From: a candidate division KSB1 bacterium | Lineage (GTDB): Bacteria; Zhuqueibacterota; Zhuqueibacteria; JANLFK01; Oleimicrobiaceae | Length of the DNA stretch: 60,764 nucleotides | Direction: 5' to 3' | Assembly: GCA_034506335.1 (NCBI GenBank) | Contig: JAPDPR010000003.1 | Coordinates: 80,001 to 140,764 of the forward strand | Part shown: positions 9,256-16,530 of the stretch, piece by piece | How the letters are laid out: each line of letters begins with the position of its first letter | Position numbering within the stretch: position 1 is the stretch's first letter | Translations under genes and position numbers: made by a program | Notes under the pieces: model-generated | The model's database searches: none | Told to the model about the DNA's origin: nothing | What the model saw: only the letters and a program-made list of their open reading frames with translations

Positions 9256-9987
9256 CTACCGCATTTGTCGAATGCGCACCTGGATGTCCTTTTCTTCGCG
9301 CAAAAGCTCGACGAGGCGCTCGACCTCCGTGTTGCCATAATGGTACGGATAGAGGACCTTCGGACGTATGACACAGGCTGCATGCGCAGTCATTTCCGGA
9401 GTCATGGTATAGGGCAGGTTCATGGGCAAGAAAGCTACCTCGATGTCTTTCAACTCCTTCATCTCCGGGATGTCCTCGGTGTCGCCTGCTACGTAGACGC
9501 GCGTGTTGCCAAAAGTGAGCACATAGCCGTTGCCACGACCCCGCGGATGGAAGGGTTCTCCAGTGCTGCGCTTGTGGTGAATATTGTAAGCTGGCACGGC
9601 CTCCACGCGGATCCCGGCTAAGGTGTCGACTTGGCCGTTGCGGAGGACCACACCGTCTGGCACTTCTTTCTGGCACGCCTCGGGGATGCCCACCACCGTC
9701 GAGCCTTTTCGCACTTGGCGCAAAGCCAGCGTGTCTAGATGGTCGCGGTGCTCATGGGTGATGAGGACGAGGTCGGCTTTTGGTAGTTGCGCGTAGTCCG
9801 CCTCGCGCGAGACCGGATCCACATGCACGATCGTGTCGTGCCAGGTGAACATCACCGATGCGTGACCGATGAAGGTGATCAGCAGCGGCCCTTGAGGTGT
9901 GGTTATGGTATCCCGTTCGAAGGCGCGCTGGCCGCTTGCAAGCGAGGCCGCGGCGATGAGAAATGTCGCGCAGACTGTGATGCGCAT
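9256..9987 (-). CDS. Exported metallo-beta-lactamase-fold hydrolase (UPF0173-like)
   Basis: The 243-residue protein has a Sec signal peptide (about residues 1-19, ending ASLASGQ) and then a metallo-beta-lactamase fold with the zinc motif THEHRDHLD (H78, H80, D82, H83), a second GDTED loop and a late YHYGN histidine. The arrangement GHASVMFTW near the N-terminus resembles UPF0173 / L-ascorbate-6-phosphate-lactonase-like proteins; the substrate is unknown. The ATG at 9987 has GGAGG five bases upstream; a longer version beginning at a TTG just before it is less likely because that TTG falls inside the ribosome site. It sits between the tandem OPA transporters and the D-threonine aldolase-like gene. 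Confidence 0.85.
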   Translation of the reverse strand: MRITVCATFLIAAASLASGQRAFERDTITTPQGPLLITFIGHASVMFTWHDTIVHVDPVSREADYAQLPKADLVLITHEHRDHLDTLALRQVRKGSTVVGIPEACQKEVPDGVVLRNGQVDTLAGIRVEAVPAYNIHHKRSTGEPFHPRGRGNGYVLTFGNTRVYVAGDTEDIPEMKELKDIEVAFLPMNLPYTMTPEMTAHAACVIRPKVLYPYHYGNTEVERLVELLREEKDIQVRIRQMR

Positions 9988-10149
9988 GACTTCCTCCAAG
10001 TAGTTCTTTGCTCAGCTGACTGTGGCGCTTCCGCAATTCCAGGAACACACGCACGTGGCCGCCCCTGGTCCGGGTGTCGGGACGCTAATGACCGTTGTCC
10101 CCCGGTCAGCGTTTTGGTCTTGGTTTCTTTGCCGCGCCTGCATTGACCT

Positions 10150-11496
10150 TCAATCCTGAGTGCGCGCGCGCCAGAGCGTCGCAGCTAACAGCAGCGACAA
10201 CGTTGACGAGGCCAGCCAGAAGAGTATCGCCGGGGTAAAATGGTACGTCCTCACTCCCTCACTCACCACCATCGCTTTTTGGATGAGGTGTCCGCTGACC
10301 CTTTCTTGCACCGCGGCGGCTATGTAGCTGAACACGCCCACAAATCCCAAGGCGGCGCCTGCTGCCTGTTTTGGCGCAATGTCAACTGCGAACAGGCCTC
10401 CCAAAGAGGTGACCAACCCGTTGAGGCCGAAGCCGTACACGGCGAGGGCGGCCACAATCAGCGCGGGTTTACCCGGGGGCGCCAAAAACAGAAGGCCGAG
10501 TGCTGCCAGTTCCAGTAGGCCGAACAGGAGGTTGGCTGGGGGTCGCCGTGCGTGGAAGAGGTGGTCGGAGATGAAGCCAAACGCCACACATCCTGCTACC
10601 CCAGCCAGAGTGTTGATAGCCAGCAAACTGCCCGCGGTAAGAAACGAGTACCCCTTTGCCTCTTGCAGATAGAGGAAGCCCCAGCTATTGATAGCATAGC
10701 GCGTGATGTACATGCCGGCGCTGGCCAGACCAACAAGCCAGATGGCCGGCGTCTTGAGCACCAGGAGCTGCGCTTGCCATCGGCCCAGCGGTTGCCCGGG
10801 CTGAGGCTCGGCAAAGTCCTGGCGCCAAACGGCCACGGGAGGCAGGCCGAGCGTCTGTGGCCGGTCCTGCAGGGTGAAGTACAGCCCTATGGCCACGCCA
10901 ACACAGATGGCAGCCGGTCCCCAGAAACCCCACTGCCAGCCCAACCAGCTCACGAGCGCGGCGGAACCTACCCAGGTGATCCCCTCGCCAAATGCGTGCG
11001 CAGTGCTCCAGATGCCGTAGAAGCGTCCTCTTTCGCGATTACTGAACCAGCGCGATAACGAGACCACACCGGTCGGGGCGGCAAAGCCTTGGAACCAGCC
11101 GTTCAAGCCCCACAGCATAACCCACGGACCTAATCCCCTGCACCAGGCGATGGCGCCGTTGATCAGCGCCGAGCCCAGGACTCCCAATGACCCAAAGCGC
11201 TTCAGATTGGCATGATCTGCGAGGAAGCCGTTGACCAGCTTGCCAAAGGCATACGTATAGAAAAAAGCAGAACCGATGGTCCCCAGCTCGGCTGGAGAGA
11301 AAGCCCCGCTGTCGATGAGCGGCTTTTTCACCACCGAGAGCCCCAGCCGACAGGTGTACGCTAGCCCGTAGCCCACGGTGATGGCGATCATCACCAGAAG
11401 GCGATACCGTCGGTAGAGTCTGTCTACAACCGCCCTGTCGGGAATCGGTGGTTTATCGGCCTGAGTGGCAAAGAAACCGAACAGGTGCCTTATCAT
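10150..11496 (-). CDS. MFS transporter, organophosphate:phosphate antiporter (OPA) family, copy 1
   Basis: A 448-residue, 12-TM major facilitator protein related to GlpT/UhpT: the N-terminal GYGLAYTCRLGLSVVKKPLID segment and the FFYTYAFGKLVNGFLAD motif are typical of the OPA family, which exchanges sugar- or glycerol-phosphates for phosphate. The real substrate is unknown. The ATG at 11496 overlaps the stop codon of the upstream paralogue by ATGA and has GGAGG five bases before it, so the two are translationally coupled. The two copies are alike along their whole length, including the LLWGLNGWFQGF and PPANLLFGLLE blocks, showing local duplication. Confidence 0.88.
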   Translation of the reverse strand: MIRHLFGFFATQADKPPIPDRAVVDRLYRRYRLLVMIAITVGYGLAYTCRLGLSVVKKPLIDSGAFSPAELGTIGSAFFYTYAFGKLVNGFLADHANLKRFGSLGVLGSALINGAIAWCRGLGPWVMLWGLNGWFQGFAAPTGVVSLSRWFSNRERGRFYGIWSTAHAFGEGITWVGSAALVSWLGWQWGFWGPAAICVGVAIGLYFTLQDRPQTLGLPPVAVWRQDFAEPQPGQPLGRWQAQLLVLKTPAIWLVGLASAGMYITRYAINSWGFLYLQEAKGYSFLTAGSLLAINTLAGVAGCVAFGFISDHLFHARRPPANLLFGLLELAALGLLFLAPPGKPALIVAALAVYGFGLNGLVTSLGGLFAVDIAPKQAAGAALGFVGVFSYIAAAVQERVSGHLIQKAMVVSEGVRTYHFTPAILFWLASSTLSLLLAATLWRARTQD

Positions 11497-12878
11497 GTTG
11501 CCTCCGCCCAGTGGGCAGGACGTCGTGCTCGCCACAGGGTTGTGGCCAGCAGCAGTGATACGATGGAGGTGGCAACCCAGAAGAGAATAGGATAACGAAA
11601 GTCGTAGCGCCGCGCGCCTTCAACTATTGTGGTACCCCGATGGATTAAGAACCCGCTCACAGACTCCTGCAGTGCGGCGCCCAGGTAGCTAAATATACCC
11701 ATGAATCCCATCGCCGCACCTGCCGCCTCACGTGGAGCCAGGTCGATGGCAAACAGGCCGCCCAGCGAGGCGAGGATGCCGCTCAGACCGAAGCCATACA
11801 TGGCAAAGGCAATGGAGAGCCACAGCGGCTGCTCCGGCGGGCAGAGAAAGATGCCGGTGAGCGCCGCTGTCTCGAGCAGACCAAAAAGGAGGTTGGCCGG
11901 CGGTCGCCGGGCCTTGAACAACGTGTCGGACACAAAGCCAAAGGCCACACACCCCGCAATGCCAGCCACGGTGTTGATCGCCAGAAGGCTTCCGGCTGTG
12001 ATCAGAGAAAAGTGCTTGGCTTCCTGTAGATAGAGGATCCCCCAGCTATTCATGGCATAGCGCGTGGCCGACATGGCCATGCAAGCCAGCCCCAGAACCC
12101 AGAGGCTGGGCATCTTGAGTAAAAGGAGTTGCGTCTTTAATCGCGCCCGCGGGCTCATGGGGCGTGACTCGTGCGGCGGCTTCTCCCCCCGCCACTGCGT
12201 CACTGGCGGCAGGCCCAGGGTCTGCGGCCGATCCTCGAGGGCGGCGTAAAGGGCGGCCGCCACCCCTAAGCACATCAACCCAGGCCCGATGAAGCCGAAA
12301 CGCCAACCCAATGCCGCAACCATTGCGGCAGTGAGGACAAATGTGAGCCCCTCACCCATGGCGTGGGCGGTGCTCCACAGGCCGTAAAACCTTCCCCGCT
12401 CGCTGTCGCCGAACCAGTGGTTCAGCGCCACGACCGATGAGACTGAGCCAAAGCCTTGAAACCATCCATTCAAACCCCACAGCAGAGCAAAGAGCCAGAA
12501 AGCCGTAGTTGTGCCCACGGTGAGATTCGCTACTGCGGAAAGAAAAATCCCCAAGGGGAAAAAGCGTTTGATGTTGGCGTGGTCGGCTAAGAACCCATTG
12601 GTGAACCGGCTGACAGCATACGTGTAGAAAAAGGCCGCCCCAATAAGGCCCAGCTGTTCGGCGCTCAGGATCCCCCCGTCTATGAGTGGTTTTTTTGCGA
12701 CCGAAATTCCCAGGCGGCAGAGGTAGGAGAGGGCATAGCCAAAGGTGATGCCCGCCATGACCGACACTCGCGCGCGCCTATATCGTCTGTTGATGGCGTC
12801 TCTATCCGCTAACAAGGGTTTGTCCTGTCCTGTGGCGAAAAAGGCGACAAACCTGTGTAGTGCACCACCTGCGGCCAT
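11493..12878 (-). CDS. MFS transporter, OPA family, copy 2
   Basis: This 461-residue 12-TM protein is the upstream paralogue of the adjacent OPA transporter. Shared blocks include YLCRLGISVAKKPLID, AFFYTYAVSRFTNGFLADHA, GLNGWFQGF and RPPANLLFGLLE. It likely imports a phosphorylated organic compound in exchange for phosphate, or acts with its twin as a pair in which one member senses, as UhpC does for UhpT; the sequence alone does not decide this. Its stop codon overlaps the start of copy 1 (ATGA). The ribosome site before the ATG at 12878 is weak (GTTAGGCACG). Upstream lies the PhzF-like gene, 59 bp away. Confidence 0.88.
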   Translation of the reverse strand: MAAGGALHRFVAFFATGQDKPLLADRDAINRRYRRARVSVMAGITFGYALSYLCRLGISVAKKPLIDGGILSAEQLGLIGAAFFYTYAVSRFTNGFLADHANIKRFFPLGIFLSAVANLTVGTTTAFWLFALLWGLNGWFQGFGSVSSVVALNHWFGDSERGRFYGLWSTAHAMGEGLTFVLTAAMVAALGWRFGFIGPGLMCLGVAAALYAALEDRPQTLGLPPVTQWRGEKPPHESRPMSPRARLKTQLLLLKMPSLWVLGLACMAMSATRYAMNSWGILYLQEAKHFSLITAGSLLAINTVAGIAGCVAFGFVSDTLFKARRPPANLLFGLLETAALTGIFLCPPEQPLWLSIAFAMYGFGLSGILASLGGLFAIDLAPREAAGAAMGFMGIFSYLGAALQESVSGFLIHRGTTIVEGARRYDFRYPILFWVATSIVSLLLATTLWRARRPAHWAEAT

Positions 12879-12937
12879 CGTGCCTAACCAGTTTAGTTCT
12901 CCCCAACCACTCCGTGTCTACTCCAGCGAATTTCCTG

Positions 12938-13810
12938 CTACACGAGTTCGCCCTTGGCCACCATGAGCACTCTCCCGCCCACTTCGACCTGGATCGTGTC
13001 TGCCAGCTGGGATGCCCGCACCAGGAGCAGAGAGGGGCGCCCTATTTCGTACCCCTGTTCCACTCTCAGGTCGACCTTGTTCTGCCCGAAGTAACGGTGG
13101 TGGACGAGATAGGCGCCGAGACAGCCGTTGGCACTCCCCGTAGCGGGGTCCTCGGGCACGCCGTACTCGTGGGCAAAGACGCGAACACTCAGGTGGTTAG
13201 CGCAGGAACGCGGCTCCTGGCAAAAGAGCAGGAACGCCTTGACAGGCAGGCCCTCGGAACACTCCTGTGAGAAGGTCGGCCCCGCCTTGGCCAAGGCCTC
13301 CCGTGACACAACGGGCACGATGATAAACGGTAGTCCCGTAGACACCACCTGCGGCTGAACAGGCCCAAGTTCCTCAGGCGCTAAACCTAGGGCCCCGGCG
13401 ACACACCCCCGCTCAAGCACGGGGCCGAAGGTCGGCTCTGTCTGGCGCATCCACACCTGCTCCACACCCTGAGGCCCGTACTCGAAACGGACTTGAATCC
13501 GCCCCACGGCCAGGTCGAGGAAGAGACGGGGCACTTGCCTTCGGATCACTTCCTGCTGGATGACGAAGGCTGTGCCCAGCGTGGGGTGTCCGGCAAACGG
13601 CACCTCGGTTGCCGGCGTAAAAATGCGGACAGGGAACGCCTCCCCTTCTTCTGCCATGATGAAGGTCGTCTCGGAGAAGTTCATTTCCTTGGCCAGGCGC
13701 TGCATGATTGCCGGCTGGAGGCGGTGTGCATGGCGGAACACCGCAAGTTGATTGCCGCTGTAGCGTTCTTCGGCAAACACGTCCACGATGTAGAAGAGCA
13801 CGGATCCCAT
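12938..13810 (-). CDS. PhzF-family isomerase/epimerase-like protein
   Basis: The 290-residue protein matches the PhzF superfamily, with the duplicated DAP-epimerase-like fold. Visible signatures are DVFAEERYSGNQLAV at the start, the catalytic-type glutamate E47 in NFSETTF, FAGHPTLGTA around H75 and the late PEDPATGSANG motif. True PhzF isomerises a phenazine precursor, but most homologues have unknown substrates and there are no other phenazine genes here. It belongs to the leftward cluster, 20 bp from the ABC permease stop. GAGG three to six bases before ATG supports the start. A role in D-amino acid or proline-related chemistry would suit the neighbours but is only a guess. Confidence 0.88.
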   Translation of the reverse strand: MGSVLFYIVDVFAEERYSGNQLAVFRHAHRLQPAIMQRLAKEMNFSETTFIMAEEGEAFPVRIFTPATEVPFAGHPTLGTAFVIQQEVIRRQVPRLFLDLAVGRIQVRFEYGPQGVEQVWMRQTEPTFGPVLERGCVAGALGLAPEELGPVQPQVVSTGLPFIIVPVVSREALAKAGPTFSQECSEGLPVKAFLLFCQEPRSCANHLSVRVFAHEYGVPEDPATGSANGCLGAYLVHHRYFGQNKVDLRVEQGYEIGRPSLLLVRASQLADTIQVEVGGRVLMVAKGELV

Positions 13811-13830
13811 AGGGCCCTCACTGTTCCGCC

Positions 13831-14604
13831 TCAGTGGCCCACGTCACTGGTCTCAAACAGAAGCGAGCTCAGCACCAGGACGCCGACACATGCAGCGCCC
13901 AGCACGAGGAGGTCCAGGGCAAGCGGCAGGGAAGAGGCTCCCACGAGAGCCCCGCGCAGGCCATCCACGCCATAGGTGAGCGGATCGAGGTAGGAGAGCG
14001 GACGTAGCAGGCGCGGCAGGTTTTGCACAGGGAAAAGGGCGCCGGAAAGAAAGAAGATGGGAAAGACCACAAAGTTGAAGATGATCTGAAAGCCATGCAC
14101 GTCGGTCATCCGCGAGGCGAACGCCAGGCCCATGCCGATAAACGTGAAGGCGATGAGGAGCATGAACAACAGGGCAAGTGCCATTCCTGCTGCAGAGGTG
14201 ATTCGGAAGCCGAGAGGAAGTGCGCTGAGCATTAGGGCCAGACTCTGGCCCAACGCCAGGGTTGAGGCGCCCGCCAGTCGCCCCAGGACAATGGACAGAC
14301 GGGATACAGGGGTGACCATGATCTCTTTGAGAAAGCCGAACTCCTTATCCCATAGCACCTGGAGCCCGCCAAAAGTGCTGCTGAAGAGGAGTGTCATGCC
14401 CACCACGCCAGGTATGAGAAAGTTAATGTAACTCACGCCAGGAGGAATGCCCGGCAGTTTGGCCTGGCGGAAGCCAGATCCAAGGAAGAGCATAAAGAAC
14501 AGTGGCATCATCAGCGAGCCGAGGATGCGGCTCTTTGCGCGCCAGGTGCGCTTCATCTCGCGCAGCCACAGCACATAGACAGCTTGCGTATTAATCAGCG
14601 CCAT
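13831..14604 (-). CDS. ABC-2 type transporter permease
   Basis: About 257 residues with six predicted membrane segments and the ABC-2 family hallmark regions: an early LREMKRTWRAKSRILGSLMMP segment, FGGLQVLWDKEFGFLKEIMVTPV in the middle, and the LSGALFPVQNLPRLLRPLSYLDPLTYGVDGLRG block near the C-terminus. It pairs with the ATPase just upstream (35 bp gap) to form an exporter of the DrrAB/NodIJ type; the cargo cannot be inferred. The chosen ATG at 14604 starts directly before the first conserved segment; an in-frame start at 14658 would overlap the ATPase gene and adds residues that look non-coding. Confidence 0.9.
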   Translation of the reverse strand: MALINTQAVYVLWLREMKRTWRAKSRILGSLMMPLFFMLFLGSGFRQAKLPGIPPGVSYINFLIPGVVGMTLLFSSTFGGLQVLWDKEFGFLKEIMVTPVSRLSIVLGRLAGASTLALGQSLALMLSALPLGFRITSAAGMALALLFMLLIAFTFIGMGLAFASRMTDVHGFQIIFNFVVFPIFFLSGALFPVQNLPRLLRPLSYLDPLTYGVDGLRGALVGASSLPLALDLLVLGAACVGVLVLSSLLFETSDVGH

Positions 14605-14639
14605 ACAGTGTTTCCATGAGACGGCCCCGCCGGTGTGCC

Positions 14640-15608
14640 TTAGGGGCGTCGCCGCCATGGGCGCATGCGCTCCTGGGCATGCCGTTCACTGATGGTGGTG
14701 CCGGTAAAGTGCAAGAACACGTCCTCCAGGCTAGGTTTGCGCAACGCCACACTGCGCACCTGGATGCCGTGGCGATGTGCCACCTCCATCAGCAAGGGGA
14801 TTCGTCGCTCGCCATTGTCCACCGTTAGGGTCAGGTGATCGTCGTGAGTCACGTACGAGTGGACCCAGGGCAGGTCCTTCAGCGGGCGACAATCGCCACA
14901 CTCTACCTCAAGGGTGACGACGTCAGCGCCTATCAGGTCTTTGAGCTTCTTGGGTCTGTCGAGTGCCACGATCCGCCCGCGGTCGATGATGGCAACTCTG
15001 TCGCACAGAGCGTCGGCTTCCTCCATGTAGTGGGTGGTCAGCATGATGGTGGTGCGGTGATTGCGGTTCATGGTGCGGATGTGTTCCCAGATTTTGCGGC
15101 GCGTCTGGGCGTCCAGGCCTAGGGTTGGTTCATCCAAAAAGAGCACCTGCGGATGGTTGATGAGGCCGCGGGCGATCTCCAGTCGTCGCTGCATACCGCC
15201 GGAATAGTGCTCCACCAGGTCATCGGCCCGGTCGGACAACTCCACCAACTCCAGGACCTCGCCGATACGGGCGCGCCGCTCGGAGGCCTTGAGGCCGTAC
15301 ATCCGCGCGTGGAAGTCCAGGTTTTCCCGCCCGGTGAGCTGGCGGTCAAGAGCCGGCTCTTGGAACACGATGCCGATGCACGCCCGCACGCGATCGCGCG
15401 CCTTGGTCACCTCGTGTCCCGCTACCCAGGCGCGCCCGGACGTCGGCTGCAGCAGGGTGGTCAGCATGCGGATTAGCGTCGTCTTGCCGGCGCCGTTTGG
15501 CCCCAACAGGCCGAAGAGCTCGCCCCGCTGCACGGAGAAGGTCACCCCGTCCACGGCCGTGATGGCCTTGAACCTACGCGTGAGTTCCTGAACCTGCACT
15601 ACGTCCAT
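14640..15608 (-). CDS. ABC-2 type exporter ATP-binding protein (DrrA-like)
   Basis: The product of about 322 residues has Walker A GPNGAGKTT (residues 36-44), the signature YSGGMQRRLE, Walker B VLFLDEPTLGLD and the H-loop TTHYMEEAD, with a C-terminal DUF4162-like extension ending in SLEDVFLHFTG. This is the classic layout of drug- or polysaccharide-type ABC-2 exporter ATPases of the DrrA family. It is encoded immediately before its permease. The open frame begins upstream inside the preceding gene; ATG at 15608 (MDVVQVQELTRRF) is chosen because it starts at the domain, though none of the candidate starts has a good ribosome site and ATG at 15638 is also possible. Confidence 0.92.
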   Translation of the reverse strand: MDVVQVQELTRRFKAITAVDGVTFSVQRGELFGLLGPNGAGKTTLIRMLTTLLQPTSGRAWVAGHEVTKARDRVRACIGIVFQEPALDRQLTGRENLDFHARMYGLKASERRARIGEVLELVELSDRADDLVEHYSGGMQRRLEIARGLINHPQVLFLDEPTLGLDAQTRRKIWEHIRTMNRNHRTTIMLTTHYMEEADALCDRVAIIDRGRIVALDRPKKLKDLIGADVVTLEVECGDCRPLKDLPWVHSYVTHDDHLTLTVDNGERRIPLLMEVAHRHGIQVRSVALRKPSLEDVFLHFTGTTISERHAQERMRPWRRRP

Positions 15609-15657
15609 GGAGGTAGCGGGTCTGTCGCCTGAATGCATGCGGGCGGGAATGGATTCT

Positions 15658-16500
15658 TCACCATGGAATGCGCTGGCCAGCAACGGTGGTGTCCACCGGG
15701 GTTGCCGGGTCGAAGGTGAACACCCCCTCTGGCTTGGTCAATCGCACCCCCTTAATGTTCTTGATCCGTTTTAGTGACACAAGCTGGTCGCCATAGCCGT
15801 TGGTGGCGCGCTGGCTGGACCAGTACAGCATTTTCTTATCTCCCTTGACCTTCGCCCAGCCGAGGAAGATGACCGAGTGGCCGAGGCCGGACCTCCAGGA
15901 AATGTTGACAAAGTCGCCAGGGCGCAGGTCGCATGGGGCCACCTCTTCTCCCATCTTGCCGTACTGCACCAGGGCGTAATGGGAGCCAAAGCCGTCGGCG
16001 TTCCAGTGCCCCCAGAACTTGACATGGTCCTCCCGGCGGCCGCCATCGAGTTCCTGCATCCGTAGCGCTTCGTAGCGCTCCTCCGAAAGTTCCCCTGCTC
16101 GCTCGCCTAAGAGCAGATTCAATGCCTCGATGAACGCGGTGTAAGTGGCACCACTGCAGTAGCTGGAGTGCCTTGGCACTTCGATCAGCGGCCTGCCGAA
16201 GAGGTGCAGGTTGTAGTAGACTGGGGACTCGGTGGGCACCGAATCCTTGCCCGTAAAGTAACCACCACCGTCCATGGCGTGAGCCTGGACGATGTCAATG
16301 CCACGCAAAATGGCCAGATTGATGCCGTTGTTAAAGTCCTTCACGTATTTGCCGAACACCTCGGCGTGGCGCGTATGGTGGGCGCCAAGTGATAGGTCGC
16401 CACTGCTCAGCACACACCACTTGGCGGATGCCAGCCCAAGGCCAGCAAGGCACAGAAGAAAGAGGGGTATAGTAACCCTGCCGCTTCTCATGACTGTCAT
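15658..16500 (-). CDS. Secreted NlpC/P60-like (papain-fold) protein
   Basis: The 280-residue protein has a Sec signal peptide (residues 1-26, core IPLFLLCLAGLGLASA). A YCSGATYTAFIEAL segment with C115 and a later CDLRPGDFVNISW...GHSVIFLGW segment with H208 follow the order of NlpC/P60 and CHAP peptidases (Cys, then His on a strand), which cut peptidoglycan peptides or amides. It is therefore likely a periplasmic or secreted papain-like hydrolase, but the family match is by pattern only. AAGGA seven bases before the ATG at 16500 supports the start. It sits 30 bp after the DPP-IV gene and before the ABC exporter genes. Confidence 0.6.
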   Translation of the reverse strand: MTVMRSGRVTIPLFLLCLAGLGLASAKWCVLSSGDLSLGAHHTRHAEVFGKYVKDFNNGINLAILRGIDIVQAHAMDGGGYFTGKDSVPTESPVYYNLHLFGRPLIEVPRHSSYCSGATYTAFIEALNLLLGERAGELSEERYEALRMQELDGGRREDHVKFWGHWNADGFGSHYALVQYGKMGEEVAPCDLRPGDFVNISWRSGLGHSVIFLGWAKVKGDKKMLYWSSQRATNGYGDQLVSLKRIKNIKGVRLTKPEGVFTFDPATPVDTTVAGQRIPW

Positions 16501-16530
16501 AGCGAGTCCTTGTCTCCTAGTGCGTACGAA

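Noticed and set aside
9203..9676. Long upstream extension of the D-threonine aldolase-like frame
   Set aside because: It overlaps the metallo-beta-lactamase gene and its translation is Arg/His/Pro-rich antisense-type sequence without similarity; the domain begins near 9202.
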